Shown: positions 43,938 through 54,392, numbered from the stretch's first letter. The stretch: 64,000 nt of DNA from Rhodobacter sp. (GCA_027484985.1 JAIXRW010000029.1:32746-96745); one strand, 5' to 3'. Translations and numbers: made by a program. Notes: generated by a model not told the origin, from the letters alone.

Positions 43938-45068
43938 TCACGGCTGCACGCCGTCCCGCCGCAATATCCAGCCGCCGGGTAGCACAAAAGCGGCCAGCGT
44001 GCCGATGCCCAGCATCGTCAGGCCAAGGACAAAGAACCACCCGGCAATCGGCACCAGCCAACCAAGACCCGCGAGGAACGCCCCAAGGCAGGCCAGCGCG
44101 AACTTGCCCGCCAGACCCTCGGGCATGGTCCGCCCGATGCCCAGCCACAGGCCCACGCCCAGCACATAAGACCCAAGCGCATAGCCCGCAAATATCGCAA
44201 CTATCGTAAGCGCCAGCATCACCGGCAACAGGAACACCCCCACCAGCGTCAGCATCAGCACGAACCCCGACCCGGCCAGCGCCGAGGTCACCAGAAACCC
44301 GGACCAGATCGCCCGGCCCGGATGGGCCAGCGCCAATATCCGCCAGTTCTGCACCGCCTTCGGCGCAATCGCGATGACCATCGCAGCGATCAGGCCGGAA
44401 ATCAGGACCCCGGCCAGAAAGCCGGTGACGATCCGCCAGACCGGAACCTGCATGGGCATCCGATCGGACCATGTCTTGCCATCATATTGCGCGGTCTGCT
44501 CGATCCTGACGCGGGCCGCGGGGGCCACGGTTTCGGGCACGATGATGCTGGCGGGGTCCTCGGCATAGATCGTCAGCGCACCGGCTACCCGCGCGCCGGG
44601 GCCAAAGGTGATATCATTGGCCACCAGCACCACATCGCCCGCAATCGCGCCTTGCAGCGCGATCTCCTCGCCCGTGACCAGCGCATAACCGCCGACCGAG
44701 GCGATTGCGACCGCTGATCCCGCCGCCCGAAGGTTGCCGCTAACGCCGCCCAGAACCACGTTGTAGCCTGTGACCGAGGCATCGCCGCCTACCGTCGCAC
44801 CCACAGTGACACTGTAACCGGCCGCGAACAGGTCGCCCGTCACCGCCGCGTCAACCGTGACCCGCCGCCCTGCCAGATGGGCCGAGCCGCCCACAGGCGC
44901 TGCGACCACCACCCGGTTTCCGGCCATGAACAGGTCGGTCACGTCAGGCCCGGCATAGGTGACCGAAGCCCCCGCAAGATAGCGGTCGCCCCCGATAGAC
45001 AGGCTGCCGGTATCCGCAAAAGCGGGCAAGGCCAAAAGCCCGCAGACAAGGGTCAGGGCGCGCAGCAT
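43938..45068 (-). CDS. Secreted bactofilin-like repeat protein with C-terminal membrane segments
   Basis: A 376-residue protein. A signal peptide (MLRALTLVCGLLALPAFA) is followed by about 150 residues of short beta-helix-like repeats (for example VVVAAPVGGSAHLAGRRVTV, GDLFAAGYSVTVGATVGGDA), as in bactofilins. The rest has four or five membrane segments (residues 215-365), with GMLGIGTLAAFVLPGG at the end. The family is known in polymer-forming or envelope-shape proteins; the membrane part resembles an uncharacterised DUF. The ATG at 45068 is chosen over one nine bases upstream because AAGG is correctly spaced from it. Function unknown. Confidence 0.8.
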   Translation of the reverse strand: MLRALTLVCGLLALPAFADTGSLSIGGDRYLAGASVTYAGPDVTDLFMAGNRVVVAAPVGGSAHLAGRRVTVDAAVTGDLFAAGYSVTVGATVGGDASVTGYNVVLGGVSGNLRAAGSAVAIASVGGYALVTGEEIALQGAIAGDVVLVANDITFGPGARVAGALTIYAEDPASIIVPETVAPAARVRIEQTAQYDGKTWSDRMPMQVPVWRIVTGFLAGVLISGLIAAMVIAIAPKAVQNWRILALAHPGRAIWSGFLVTSALAGSGFVLMLTLVGVFLLPVMLALTIVAIFAGYALGSYVLGVGLWLGIGRTMPEGLAGKFALACLGAFLAGLGWLVPIAGWFFVLGLTMLGIGTLAAFVLPGGWILRRDGVQP

Positions 45069-45110
45069 GGGCAACATCCTTGGATCGAGGGGAAACGGTG
45101 GTGCGGCGCG

Positions 45111-45506
45111 TTACTCGCTGGTCACGCCGGTGAAGACCTCGCTTGACGCATCGGCCTCGGCCTTGGTCTCTTCGACCAGTTGGTCGATGTGGTTGGGCGG
45201 GCCGTAGATTGTGTAAAGCCGAAGGCGCTTGTCGCCGGTATTGACCAGATTGTGCTTTGCACCCGCCGGAACGACCAACCCGTCGCCGCCCTTGATTTTC
45301 TGGCGCGCGCCGTCGATCACAATCTCGCCATGGCCTTTTTCGATGCGGAAGAACTGGTCATGCGTCGCATGCGTCTCCATCCCGATGTCCTGACCGGGGG
45401 TCAGCGACATCAGCACCAGTTGCAGGTTGTGGCCGGTATATAGCACCTTGCGAAAGGCGGTGTTCTCTTCGGTCAGCGTTTCGATATCTGCAAGATAGCC
45501 CTTCAT
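45111..45506 (-). CDS. Cupin-domain protein
   Basis: A 131-residue single-cupin protein. It contains the two metal-binding motifs in loose form, METHATHDQFFRIEKGHGEI and GAKHNLVNTGDKRLRLYTIY, with His and Glu residues at usual positions. It belongs to the small cupin group related to mannose-6-phosphate isomerase domains, which often bind metals or sense ligands. A tail rich in acidic residues follows (ETKAEADASSEVFTG). It is between the bactofilin-like and lipoprotein genes on the same strand, but the gaps of about 30-45 bases do not prove an operon. Confidence 0.85.
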   Translation of the reverse strand: MKGYLADIETLTEENTAFRKVLYTGHNLQLVLMSLTPGQDIGMETHATHDQFFRIEKGHGEIVIDGARQKIKGGDGLVVPAGAKHNLVNTGDKRLRLYTIYGPPNHIDQLVEETKAEADASSEVFTGVTSE

Positions 45507-45536
45507 GGCGGCGTCCTTTTCGGGTCAGGGGTGGGA

Positions 45537-45749
45537 TCATTGGTTGCGGCAGCCCGGCACGTTCAGATCGCGGCAAAAATAGCCGGCAGCACCACCGACG
45601 ACGGCCCCGGTCACGGGACTGCCCCCGGTGACCCCGCCAATCACCGCACCGCCCGCTGCCCCGGCAAGCCCACGCTCGGCATCGCTGGCAAGGCATCCCG
45701 AAAGGGCAAGGGAAAGCGCAGAAAACAAGACAAAGCTGCTATACGGCAT
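45537..45749 (-). CDS. Small glycine-zipper lipoprotein
   Basis: A 70-residue protein with a lipoprotein signal peptide ending in the lipobox ALSLALSGC (Leu-Ser-Gly-Cys). The mature part has a glycine zipper, GLAGAAGGAVIGGVTGG followed by GAVVGGAAGYF, and one more Cys pair near the C-terminus. Such proteins insert in membranes and often respond to envelope stress. The ATG at 45749 is the only sensible start; the ribosome binding site is weak. It lies between the P-type ATPase gene and the cupin gene on the same strand. Confidence 0.75.
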   Translation of the reverse strand: MPYSSFVLFSALSLALSGCLASDAERGLAGAAGGAVIGGVTGGSPVTGAVVGGAAGYFCRDLNVPGCRNQ

Positions 45750-45895
45750 GGGTGGCTCGCTTCTGATCGGGGTTTCGCTGGCCAAAGGACGCGGCGCCAA
45801 CCACGTCCGGCACGGGATATCCTCTGGCCGAAGAAGGAAAGACTGCGCCTTTGCAGGAAGGTTCGCGCTGCCCCAGATCAGTGGATGGCGCGTTT

Positions 45896-48448
45896 TCACG
45901 ATGCGCTTGCCAAAGCCGCCTTGTCGCGGTTCACCGCCCAGCGCCATGCGGGCTTGAGCACTTCAAGCGCCACCAGAACAGCAAGCCCCGCTAGCGGTGG
46001 CACTGCCAACTGCACCGGCTCCAGCACCGCAAAGCCGAAAAGGTCGCGGGCTGTCGGCCAGAACAGCGTAATGCCCAGCAAGGCCCCCACAACGGGCAGC
46101 ACCACGGCCAGCGCCCGGTTCGGGCGTGTGATCGCCGTCAGGATCGAAGATGATCGCGACCGGTCCACCAGAATCAGTGCAACGATGGCGAAGATCAGAC
46201 TGGCAAAGGTCATCCCGCGCACCTGCTGGATCTTCAACCCATAGCCAGGGGCCAAGGCGAAGATCGTCGCGGTCACGCCAAGCACCAACGCGCCCTGTAA
46301 CAGGCTCCAGATAATCGTCGGGCCGGAAAACAGCGGCTCGGCGGGCGGGCGCGGTTTGCGGGTCATCACATCGTCCTCTTCCGTCTCGGCCTCGAAGACA
46401 AGGGCGCAGACAGGGTCGATCACCATTTCAAGGAAAGCGATGTGAACCGGGCCGAACAGGATCGGCATCCCCAAGACAAGCGGCATCAGCGCCAGCCCCG
46501 CGATGGGAACGTGGACCGCAAAGATAAAGGACATCGCCTTGCGCAGGTTGTCATAGATGCGGCGGCCAAGGCGCACAGTGGCGACGATGGACCCGAAATC
46601 GTCGTCCAGCAGCACGATTGAGGCCGCTTCCCGCGCCACATCCGTGCCCCGCCCGCCCATCGCAATGCCGATATGCGCGGCCTTCAGCGATGGCGCATCG
46701 TTCACTCCGTCACCGGTCATCGCCACCACCGCACCGGCGCCCTTCAGGGCGGTCACGATACGCATCTTCTGTTCGGGCATGATGCGGGCGAAGATCGTCA
46801 CATCCTTGAACGCCGATGTCAGATCGGCATCCGACAGCACGGCAAGCTCTGGCCCGGTTATCACCCGGTCACCTTTCAGGCCCGCTTCGGCAGCGATGGC
46901 CTGCGCCGTGGCCGGATAGTCACCGGTAATCATGATCACCCTGATCCCCGCACTGCGGCACTGGGCCACCGCATCAGGGACCGACGCGCGCAGCGGATCG
47001 GTCAGCCCCACAAGACCCATGAACCGAAAGCGGAAATCACGGTGATCTTCGGGCAAGCTGCCCTCTTGCGCGGCCTCGGCCACGCCCAGCACGCGCAGGC
47101 CCGCGCCCGCCATCTGATCTACCTGCGCCGTCAGCCTTGCGCGCGCCGTATCGTCCAGCCTGCACAGAACCCCGATCGCCTTGGGCGCACCCTTCGAGGC
47201 GATCTGCCACCCCTTGCCCGCCCCCCAGGCCTGCGACATTGCCAGTAATCTTGGCGACAGGGGGTAGCTGCGCACCAACTGCCGCCCCGCGCCGGGCAGG
47301 GTTTCACCCGTCTGCAACTGGGCCTTGGCAAGGGCGTGAAAGGCCTTTTCCATCGGGTCGAATGGATCGGGGGCCGAGGCCATCCCCCCCGCCGCCGCCA
47401 ATTCGCGGAATGCGCCGGGCAGGGCCGTGCCGACCTTGGCCACCGTGCCATCGGGCAGGCGCAACTCGGCAATCGTCATGCGGTTTTCGGTCAGGGTGCC
47501 GGTCTTGTCGGTGCAAAGCACACTTGCCGCGCCCAGCGTCTCGATTGCCGAGGCACGCCGGGTCAGCACCCGCACCTTGGAAATCCGCCAAGCCCCCATC
47601 GCCATAAAGACCGCCAGCACCATCGGAAATTCCTCGGGCAGCATCGACATGCCAACGGCGATGCCCGCCAGCACCCCGTCCAGCCAGCCACCGCGCAACA
47701 GCCCGTAAAGCGCCACCACGGCCCCGCTGACCGCTGCCCCCACAACGGCAAAGGCGATGACCAGCCGCCGCATCTGGCGCTGAAGATGCGGCGTTTCGGT
47801 CACGAGTTGCCCAAGCGATGTGCCGATCCGGCCGATCTCGCTGTGCGGCCCTGTCGCGGTGACTGTCGCCATCCCCGTCCCGCGCACGATCAGGCTGCCG
47901 GAATAGACCATCGGCTGATCCTCGCCCCCAGGACGTGCGCCGGTGGCCGCCCCCGCCGCCTTACGCACCGGCACCGCCTCGCCCGTCAGCAAGGATTCGT
48001 CCGCCGACAGGTCATCTGCTGTCACCAAGGCCGCATCGGCAGGCACCCGGTCGCCTTCGGCCAGAACAATGACATCGCCCCGTGCGACGTCGCGCCCGGC
48101 GATCCGCTGGCGCAGGCCGTCGCGGATGACCAAGGCGCGCGGGCTGGTCATGTCGCGCAATGCCTCCAGCACCCGCTCGGTCCGGGCCTCTTGCACCACG
48201 GTAATCCCGACAGAAAGACAGGCAAAGGCAAGCAGGATCAGCGCCTCATCCCGGCTGCCCAAGGCCAGATAAACCACGCCCGCAGCCAGCAACAGCGCCA
48301 GCATCGGCTCGCGCAACACGTCAAAGACAATCCGCAACGCCGATCGCCGCCGGGCTTTCGGCAACTCGTTCAACCCTTCCGCCGCAAGGCGGGCCGTGGC
48401 TTCGGACTGTGTCAGGCCAACAGGACGGGACGTGTCGGTTTGTGTCAT
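45896..48448 (-). CDS. Cation-transporting P-type ATPase
   Basis: An 850-residue ion pump. It has the actuator motif LTGEAVPVRKA, the phosphorylation site VLCTDKTGTLTEN with the catalytic Asp, and the hinge TGDGVNDAPSLKAAHIGIAM. Membrane segments are at about residues 50-95, 240-300 and 650-840. The M4 ion-site motif reads PEEFP instead of PEGLP of calcium pumps or the heavy-metal CPC, so the transported ion is not certain; the overall type is P2/P3-like. No heavy-metal binding domain is present. The start at 48448 faces the arginine deiminase operon across a 208-base region that has a possible Fnr/FixK-like site. Confidence 0.92.
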   Translation of the reverse strand: MTQTDTSRPVGLTQSEATARLAAEGLNELPKARRRSALRIVFDVLREPMLALLLAAGVVYLALGSRDEALILLAFACLSVGITVVQEARTERVLEALRDMTSPRALVIRDGLRQRIAGRDVARGDVIVLAEGDRVPADAALVTADDLSADESLLTGEAVPVRKAAGAATGARPGGEDQPMVYSGSLIVRGTGMATVTATGPHSEIGRIGTSLGQLVTETPHLQRQMRRLVIAFAVVGAAVSGAVVALYGLLRGGWLDGVLAGIAVGMSMLPEEFPMVLAVFMAMGAWRISKVRVLTRRASAIETLGAASVLCTDKTGTLTENRMTIAELRLPDGTVAKVGTALPGAFRELAAAGGMASAPDPFDPMEKAFHALAKAQLQTGETLPGAGRQLVRSYPLSPRLLAMSQAWGAGKGWQIASKGAPKAIGVLCRLDDTARARLTAQVDQMAGAGLRVLGVAEAAQEGSLPEDHRDFRFRFMGLVGLTDPLRASVPDAVAQCRSAGIRVIMITGDYPATAQAIAAEAGLKGDRVITGPELAVLSDADLTSAFKDVTIFARIMPEQKMRIVTALKGAGAVVAMTGDGVNDAPSLKAAHIGIAMGGRGTDVAREAASIVLLDDDFGSIVATVRLGRRIYDNLRKAMSFIFAVHVPIAGLALMPLVLGMPILFGPVHIAFLEMVIDPVCALVFEAETEEDDVMTRKPRPPAEPLFSGPTIIWSLLQGALVLGVTATIFALAPGYGLKIQQVRGMTFASLIFAIVALILVDRSRSSSILTAITRPNRALAVVLPVVGALLGITLFWPTARDLFGFAVLEPVQLAVPPLAGLAVLVALEVLKPAWRWAVNRDKAALASAS

Positions 48449-48517
48449 GCGCACTCTCACCGGGCAGGCGCGATCTGGCGCGCCGGTGACCTTCGCACGG
48501 GCGCGGGGCGATCCGCC

Positions 48518-48531
48518 CTGACTTGTATCAG
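48518..48531. promoter_or_regulatory. Possible Fnr/FixK-like box between ATPase and arginine deiminase operon
   Basis: CTGACTTGTATCAG is a palindrome with CTGA-N6-TCAG arms. It keeps the TGA(C/T)-N4-(A/G)TCA core of Fnr/FixK sites (TTGAT-N4-ATCAA) but has C and G at the outer positions. It lies between two divergent starts (48448 and 48657), where such an oxygen-linked site would make sense. Binding is not shown. Confidence 0.35.
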
Positions 48532-48656
48532 TGGCCGCAAAAGGCCAGTCCCGCCCCGATCACGGCCCCAAAGCCGGTTGGCTAACCTGCATCAACGCAT
48601 GCCTATCCAGTCCGGCCTAGTGTCGCGCCATAAAGCCCGGCCAAAGGACTTTGCCC

Positions 48657-50084
48657 ATGCCCCCCGTCGCGAAACAAGGGTTCCGCTTCCCGTCCGCCTT
48701 CACCATCCTCTTCGGCCTGATCATTCTGGTGGCCGCGCTGACCTGGATCATCCCGGCCGGGCAATATGCCCGCGTCCCGTCCGCGGTTTTGGGCAAGGAT
48801 GTGCCCGTCGCAGGCAGCTACACATCCACCGGTCGCGACCCGCAGGGCATCTTCGACGTGCTTTTGGCACCCATCGCGGGCTTCTACGATCCCGTTACCT
48901 ACACCGCGAATGCCATCGACGTGTCGCTGTTCGTTCTGGTCATCGGCGGCTTCATCGGCGTGGTCACCGCAACGGGGGCAATCGACGCTGGCATCAAGCG
49001 CGCCATGGTCCGCGCAAAGGGGCGCGAGGTCTGGATGATCCCTTTCCTGATGGCGCTTTTCGCCCTTGGCGGTACGACCTATGGCATGGCCGAAGAGACG
49101 CTGGCCTTCTACCTGATCTTGACACCCGTGATGATCGCCGCCGGATATGACGCGCTGGTGGCTGTCGCCGTAATCCTGCTTGGCGCAGGTGTCGGGGTGC
49201 TCGGCTCCACCATCAACGCCTTTTCCACCGTCATCGCCTCGGACGCCGCAGGGGTGACCTTTGCCGACGGGCTTTGGCCGCGCCTTGCGATCCTTGCCGT
49301 CACTTGGGCCGTCACAGTCGCCTTCGTCATGCGCTATGCCGCGCGGGTCAAGGCCGACCCGTCCAAGTCGCTGGTCTTCGACCGCAAGGCCACGAACGAG
49401 GCGCATTTCATCAAGGATACCGCCGCCGACATGGCCTTTAGCGGGCTGCAAAAGCTGGTGCTGGCCCTCTTTGCCCTGACGTTCGCCGTGATGATCTGGG
49501 GCGTCTCTTCGGGCGGGTGGTGGATGGCGCAGATGAGCGCCCTTTTCCTTGCTGCCGCCATCATCATCGGCATCATCGCGCGGCTTGGCGAGGGCAAGCT
49601 GGTCGAGGCCTTCGTGGGCGGCGCGCGGGATCTTCTGGGCGTTGCCCTCATCATCGGACTGGCTCGCGGCATCGTTGTCGTGATGGACGCGGGCCACATC
49701 ACCGACACCATCCTGCATGCCGCCGAAGTCAGCGTCGCGGGGTTGCCGAAAACCGCCTTCATCCTGGTGATCTATTGGATCGAGGTCGGAATGTCCTTTT
49801 TCGTTCCTTCCACCTCTGGCCTTGCGGTCCTGTCGATGCCCATCCTTGCCCCCGTCGCCGGTTTCGCCGGGGTCAGGCGCGAACTGGTCGTCACCGCCTT
49901 CGCCACCGCAAGCGGGATGGTGAATCTGATCACCCCCACCTCTGCCGTCGTCATGGGCGGTTTGGCCATCGGACGGGTCCCCTATGAACGGTGGTTGCGC
50001 TTCGTCTGGCCGCTATTGCTGCTGCTCACTGTCATCCTCATGGCCGCCCTTGCACTGGCCGTAACCTTGGGAAGCCCCGCATGA
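48657..50084 (+). CDS. YfcC/ArcD-like basic amino acid antiporter (arginine/ornithine type)
   Basis: A 475-residue membrane protein with about 11-12 hydrophobic segments. The sequence [20 protein letters not shown] and [20 protein letters not shown] belong to the YfcC/ArcD-type transporters related to C4-dicarboxylate carriers. In this operon (with arcA, arcB, arcC) it is best read as the arginine/ornithine exchanger that feeds the deiminase pathway. The ATG at 48657 has AAAGGA eight bases upstream; a TTG two codons before is possible. The stop overlaps the arcA start by four bases (ATGA). Confidence 0.88.
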   Translation: MPPVAKQGFRFPSAFTILFGLIILVAALTWIIPAGQYARVPSAVLGKDVPVAGSYTSTGRDPQGIFDVLLAPIAGFYDPVTYTANAIDVSLFVLVIGGFIGVVTATGAIDAGIKRAMVRAKGREVWMIPFLMALFALGGTTYGMAEETLAFYLILTPVMIAAGYDALVAVAVILLGAGVGVLGSTINAFSTVIASDAAGVTFADGLWPRLAILAVTWAVTVAFVMRYAARVKADPSKSLVFDRKATNEAHFIKDTAADMAFSGLQKLVLALFALTFAVMIWGVSSGGWWMAQMSALFLAAAIIIGIIARLGEGKLVEAFVGGARDLLGVALIIGLARGIVVVMDAGHITDTILHAAEVSVAGLPKTAFILVIYWIEVGMSFFVPSTSGLAVLSMPILAPVAGFAGVRRELVVTAFATASGMVNLITPTSAVVMGGLAIGRVPYERWLRFVWPLLLLLTVILMAALALAVTLGSPA

Positions 50085-51307
50085 CCTTGACCTATGGCGT
50101 CCATTCCGAGGCTGGCCCCCTGCGCCGCGTGCTTGTCCACCGTCCGGGATCGGAAATGGCACGGCTGACGCCAGCCAATGCCAAAAGCCTTCTGTTCGAC
50201 GATGTCCTGTGGGTCAAGCAGGCCCGCATCGACCATATGGCCTTTGTCGATATCCTGCGCGAGCGCGGCGTCGGGGTCGTCCTTCTGCGCGAGATGCTAG
50301 AGGAAGTGCTGGCGATCCCCGAAGCCCGCACGTGGCTGCTGACGGCGCGGATCAACGACAATTCGGTCGGCGTCGGCCTTTCGGCGGACCTGTTGGCCTG
50401 CCTGACCGAAATGCCCGCCAAACCCCTGTCCCACATCCTGATCGGCGGAATGAGCCGGTCGGAACTCCCGATCCCCGAGGCGGGCGTGGTCGTGCCGATG
50501 CTGCGGGCCGAGGATTTCCTGCTCCCGCCGATGCCGAACACCATCTTCACCCGCGACTCGTCAGCCTGGATCTATGGCGGGGTCACGCTGAACCCTATGT
50601 TCTGGGCAGCCCGTCGGCTGGAAACGCTGAACCTGACAGCGATCTACCGCTTTCACCCCGATTTCGCGGGGGCAGGCTTCCCGATCTGGTTCGGCGATCC
50701 GCTGGTCGATCATGGTCAGGCCACGCTGGAAGGCGGCGATGTCATGCCGATCGGCCATGGCACCGTCCTGATCGGCATGGGTGAACGCACCACGCCGCAG
50801 GCGGTAGGTCAGGTGGCGCGGGCGCTGTTCGCGGGGGGCGGGGCCGAACGTGTCATCGCCTGCCAGCTCCCCCTCGCGCGGTCGTCGATGCACCTCGACA
50901 CGGTCGTCACCTTTTGCGACCGCGATCTGGTGACGGTCTTTGCCGAGGTGACGGATGCAATCCAGACCTATTCCCTGCGCCCCGGCGACAGGGGGGGAAT
51001 GACAGTCACAGCCGAAAGCCTGCCGTTTCTGGATGTGGTCGCACAAGCACTCGCAATCAAGAAACTCCGCGCCGTGCCCACCGGCGGCGACGCCTACGAA
51101 TCCCGGCGCGAACAATGGGATGACGCCAACAACCTGCTTTGCATCGCGCCCGGCGTGGTCGTGGGCTATGAGCGGAACGAACATTCCAACACGCTTCTCC
51201 GCAAGGCGGGGGTCGAGGTCATCACCATATCCGGCGCCGAACTGGGCCGCGGGCGCGGCGGGTCGCATTGCATGACCTGCCCGCTGATCCGGGACGCGCT
51301 GGAATGA
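50081..51307 (+). CDS. arcA: Arginine deiminase
   Basis: A 408-residue enzyme that hydrolyses arginine to citrulline and ammonia. Conserved active-site parts are [17 protein letters not shown] (Asp/Arg), [11 protein letters not shown], the His in [13 protein letters not shown] and the nucleophilic Cys in [13 protein letters not shown]. The N-terminus [20 protein letters not shown] is typical. It is the first enzyme of a three-step pathway (arcA, arcB, arcC) that makes ATP without oxygen and releases ammonia. The start overlaps the antiporter stop, and the stop overlaps the nitroreductase start, so translation is coupled. Confidence 0.97.
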   Translation: MTLTYGVHSEAGPLRRVLVHRPGSEMARLTPANAKSLLFDDVLWVKQARIDHMAFVDILRERGVGVVLLREMLEEVLAIPEARTWLLTARINDNSVGVGLSADLLACLTEMPAKPLSHILIGGMSRSELPIPEAGVVVPMLRAEDFLLPPMPNTIFTRDSSAWIYGGVTLNPMFWAARRLETLNLTAIYRFHPDFAGAGFPIWFGDPLVDHGQATLEGGDVMPIGHGTVLIGMGERTTPQAVGQVARALFAGGGAERVIACQLPLARSSMHLDTVVTFCDRDLVTVFAEVTDAIQTYSLRPGDRGGMTVTAESLPFLDVVAQALAIKKLRAVPTGGDAYESRREQWDDANNLLCIAPGVVVGYERNEHSNTLLRKAGVEVITISGAELGRGRGGSHCMTCPLIRDALE

Positions 51308-52389
51308 ACCGGCGTTCGGTTCTGACAGCGGCGGGCGCTGCGGCCATCCTTGGGGCGGCGGGCTACTGGCGGCAGGCCCGAGAGGCCGATCTTTACGCAC
51401 GGACCGCCGCCGCGACCCGCGCGCCGCTGGACCTGTCCGCCACGGGACCACAGCGTCTGGCCGAGCTTGTCCGCATGGCGACCCTCGCGCCGAACAGCCA
51501 CAACACCCAAGGGTGGCGCTTCACCGCAGCATCGGGTGGCGTAAAGGTCGGCATCGACCCCGCACGGCGCACGCCGGTGGTGGACCCTGACGATCACCAC
51601 CTTTTCGTCAGCCTTGGCGCGGCAGTGGAAACTTTCATCATCGCCGCAACCGCCTATGGCCTGACCGCCACGCCAACGGTCACCGACGATGGCACGGTGA
51701 CCTTGGCCTTTTCCGGTGGTGCCGCCCCATCGCCCCTCATGCCCTTCATCACGCGGCGGCAATCCCATCGCGGGATATACGACAGCAGCGTCCTGACCGA
51801 TGCCGACCGCGCGGCCCTGACCGCCGATCCCGCCCTGCGCCTGATCGACGATAGGCCAACCCGCATTGCGCTGCGCGATCTGGCCGTCGCGGCCTATGGA
51901 TTGCAGATGGATAGCCCGGCCTTTCGGGCCGAGTTGAAATCATGGCTCAGGTTTTCCCAAGCCGCCGCGCTGGAAACCGGTGACGGCCTCTTTTCGGGGT
52001 GCAGCGGCAGCCCTGCCCTGCCGCAGATGCTGGGCGAAGGCCTGTTCGGGGTGCTCGTCACCGCCAAGGGGCAAGGCAAGGCACTGGCCGCGCAGATCGA
52101 TAGCGCGCCCGCCCTTGCCCTTCTGGTCAGCGACCCCGACACGCCCGCGGGCCGCATCGACACAGGTCGCCGCCTTGCACGGACCGGCCTTGTCGCAACG
52201 GCCCAGGGGCTGGCGATGTCCCATGTGAACCCGGCCCTTGAAAACCCCGACAGCCGGGCTGCCGTGGCGCGCCTTCTCGGCATCACCCGTGGCCGCCCGT
52301 CGATCCTTCTCCGCCTCGGGCGCACGCCAGACCCCATCCCCTATTCCCTGCGCCGCCCGCCCGCGCAAACCCTTTTGACCGCAAGGTGA
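51304..52389 (+). CDS. Twin-arginine nitroreductase-family (Acg-like) protein inside the arc operon
   Basis: A 361-residue protein starting [20 protein letters not shown], a twin-arginine-type leader with the RRSVL motif and a hydrophobic core. The rest resembles the nitroreductase superfamily of the Acg type (two FMN-fold-like halves), with [30 protein letters not shown] and [17 protein letters not shown] endings. Acg-type proteins are induced by low oxygen in mycobacteria; many may sequester flavin instead of reducing nitro groups. It is placed between arcA (4-base overlap) and arcB (3-base gap), which makes it part of the operon. Export by Tat to the periplasm is predicted but its role there is unknown. 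Confidence 0.85.
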   Translation: MNRRSVLTAAGAAAILGAAGYWRQAREADLYARTAAATRAPLDLSATGPQRLAELVRMATLAPNSHNTQGWRFTAASGGVKVGIDPARRTPVVDPDDHHLFVSLGAAVETFIIAATAYGLTATPTVTDDGTVTLAFSGGAAPSPLMPFITRRQSHRGIYDSSVLTDADRAALTADPALRLIDDRPTRIALRDLAVAAYGLQMDSPAFRAELKSWLRFSQAAALETGDGLFSGCSGSPALPQMLGEGLFGVLVTAKGQGKALAAQIDSAPALALLVSDPDTPAGRIDTGRRLARTGLVATAQGLAMSHVNPALENPDSRAAVARLLGITRGRPSILLRLGRTPDPIPYSLRRPPAQTLLTAR

Positions 52390-52392
52390 CCC

Positions 52393-53397
52393 ATGCCGAA
52401 AAACCTCCACGGCCGCAGCTTCCTGAAACTGCTGGACTTTTCGGGCGAGGAATTGCGCTTCCTCTTGCGCCTTGGCGCCAGCCTCAAAGAGGCCCAGGCA
52501 GCCGGAACCGAACAGCCGCTTCTGACGGGCAAGTCCATCGCCCTGATCTTCGAAAAGGACAGCACACGCACCCGCAGCGCCTTTGAGGTGGCAGCCTTCG
52601 ACCAAGGCGCGCATGTCACCTATCTTGGGCCATCCGGCAGCCATATCGGCACGAAAGAGACGATGAAAGACACCGCCCGCGTGCTGGGCCGGTTCTATGA
52701 CGCCATCGAATACCGCGGCTTCGGGCAGGCCGATGCCGAAGTGCTGGCCGCCTTCTCGGGCGTTCCGGTTTACAACGGGCTGACGGACGAATTTCACCCG
52801 ACGCAGGTCATCGCCGACCTGATGACAATGCGGGAAAACACCCACAAGCACCTTTCCGACATAGCCTTTTGCTTCATGGGCAATACCGGCGGCAATATGG
52901 GCGCGTCGCTGATGGCGGGGGCTGCATTGATCGGGATGGATATCCGCCTCTGCGGCCCTGTGGCGCTTTGGCCAGACAAGGCGCTGGTCGCCCGGTGCCG
53001 CACGATTGCCGAAACCTCGGGCGCGCGGATCACACTGACCGAGAAATTCGCCGAAGGGGCCGAGGGTTGCGATTTCATCTATACCGACGTCTGGGTCTCG
53101 ATGGGTGAACCCGAAACCGTCTGGGCAGAGCGCATCGCGCTTCTGTCCCCTTTCACCGTCACGCAAAAGGTGATGGACCTGACCGGCAACCCGCATACCA
53201 AATTCCTGCATTGCCTGCCCGCCTTCCACAACCGCGACACGACGACCGGCGAAAAGGTTTTCCAGACCTATGGCCTCGACTGCATGGAAGTTACGGACGA
53301 AGTCTTCGAATCCCCCGCCTCGAAGGTTTTCGATCAGGCCGAGAACCGGCTGCACGCAATCAAGGCTGTCCTCGTCGCCACCATCGGGTCGGCGTGA
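52393..53397 (+). CDS. arcB: Ornithine carbamoyltransferase (catabolic, arginine deiminase pathway)
   Basis: A 334-residue enzyme converting citrulline and phosphate to ornithine and carbamoyl phosphate. Visible motifs are the carbamoyl-phosphate loop [25 protein letters not shown] and [10 protein letters not shown], and the ornithine-site region [13 protein letters not shown]. The protein is of usual length. Its place between the nitroreductase gene and arcC indicates the catabolic direction and not biosynthesis (argF). The stop shares one base with the arcC start (TGATG). Confidence 0.95.
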   Translation: MPKNLHGRSFLKLLDFSGEELRFLLRLGASLKEAQAAGTEQPLLTGKSIALIFEKDSTRTRSAFEVAAFDQGAHVTYLGPSGSHIGTKETMKDTARVLGRFYDAIEYRGFGQADAEVLAAFSGVPVYNGLTDEFHPTQVIADLMTMRENTHKHLSDIAFCFMGNTGGNMGASLMAGAALIGMDIRLCGPVALWPDKALVARCRTIAETSGARITLTEKFAEGAEGCDFIYTDVWVSMGEPETVWAERIALLSPFTVTQKVMDLTGNPHTKFLHCLPAFHNRDTTTGEKVFQTYGLDCMEVTDEVFESPASKVFDQAENRLHAIKAVLVATIGSA

Positions 53398-54392
53398 TGC
53401 GCATCGTCGCGGCCCTTGGCGGCAATGCCCTTCTCAAGCGCGGTGAGCCGATGACAGCAAAAGCGCAGCACACCAACGTCCGCATTGCGGCCGCAGCACT
53501 GGCCGACCTTGCGCGCGATCACCAGATCATCGTCGCCCATGGCAACGGCCCGCAGGTCGGGCTGATGGCGCTGCATGCCGCGACCTTCGCGCCTGACAAT
53601 CCATGGCCCTTGGACGTGCTGGGGGCCGAAACCGAAGGCATGATCGGCTATCTGATCGAGCAAGAGCTGATGAATGTCCTGCCCCTCGGCACCGATTGCG
53701 CCACGCTGCTGACCCGGGTCGAGGTCAACCGCATGGACCCCGCCTTTGACCAGCCGACCAAGCCCATCGGCCCGGTCTATTCCGCCGAACAGGGCAAACA
53801 GGTCCGCGCCGAACGTCACTGGTCGATGGTCGCCGAGGCGGCGGGCGGCCTGCGCCGGGTTGTCCCCTCGCCCGTTCCCGTCGCCATCATCAATATCGGG
53901 CCGATCCGCCTTCTGGTCGATTCTGGCGTTTGCGTCATCTGCGCGGGCGGTGGCGGCATCCCGGTGGTGCGCGGCTCGGACGGCAAGATGGAAGGGGTCG
54001 AGGCCGTGATCGACAAGGACCGCACGGCTGCCCTTTTGGCAACGGCGCTAAAGGCTGACATCCTTTTGATGCTGACCGATGTCGAGGCGGTGTTCCGCGA
54101 CTGGGGCACCCCCACGCAGGTGCCCATCGGTCCCATCACGCCGGAGTCTCTTGACGCGATGGACTTTGCCGCCGGGTCAATGGGGCCAAAGATCACCGCC
54201 GCTTGCAATTTCGTCCGGGCGGGTGGCCAAATGGCAGGCATCGGCCGCGTGCAGGATGCGCGTGACATTGTCGAGCGGCGGGCGGGCACTCAGGTCTGCA
54301 TGGACCAGTCCTACAAAAAACCCATCACGGGCAGGCCGAAACCCGGAATTTCAGCAAAAAACCAACCTGAAGCAATACAGGGATTTGCCTGA
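53397..54392 (+). CDS. arcC: Carbamate kinase
   Basis: A 331-residue kinase that makes ATP from carbamoyl phosphate and ADP. The N-terminal LGGNALLKRGEPMTAKAQHT and HGNGPQVGL motifs bind the substrate; GGGGIPVV and MLTDVEAVF are also typical. SMGPKITAACNFVRAGGQMA is near the end, which usually stops after GTQV. Here a tail of about 28 residues rich in Lys/Pro follows and is unlike the family. A 13-base-pair stem (54459-54494) lies about 70 bases after the stop and may end the operon. Confidence 0.95.
   Translation: MRIVAALGGNALLKRGEPMTAKAQHTNVRIAAAALADLARDHQIIVAHGNGPQVGLMALHAATFAPDNPWPLDVLGAETEGMIGYLIEQELMNVLPLGTDCATLLTRVEVNRMDPAFDQPTKPIGPVYSAEQGKQVRAERHWSMVAEAAGGLRRVVPSPVPVAIINIGPIRLLVDSGVCVICAGGGGIPVVRGSDGKMEGVEAVIDKDRTAALLATALKADILLMLTDVEAVFRDWGTPTQVPIGPITPESLDAMDFAAGSMGPKITAACNFVRAGGQMAGIGRVQDARDIVERRAGTQVCMDQSYKKPITGRPKPGISAKNQPEAIQGFA

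Noticed and set aside
47336..49150. Plus-strand open frame of about 600 codons opposite the P-type ATPase and running into the antiporter gene
   Set aside because: Overlaps two conserved genes on different frames; composition typical of a shadow frame.
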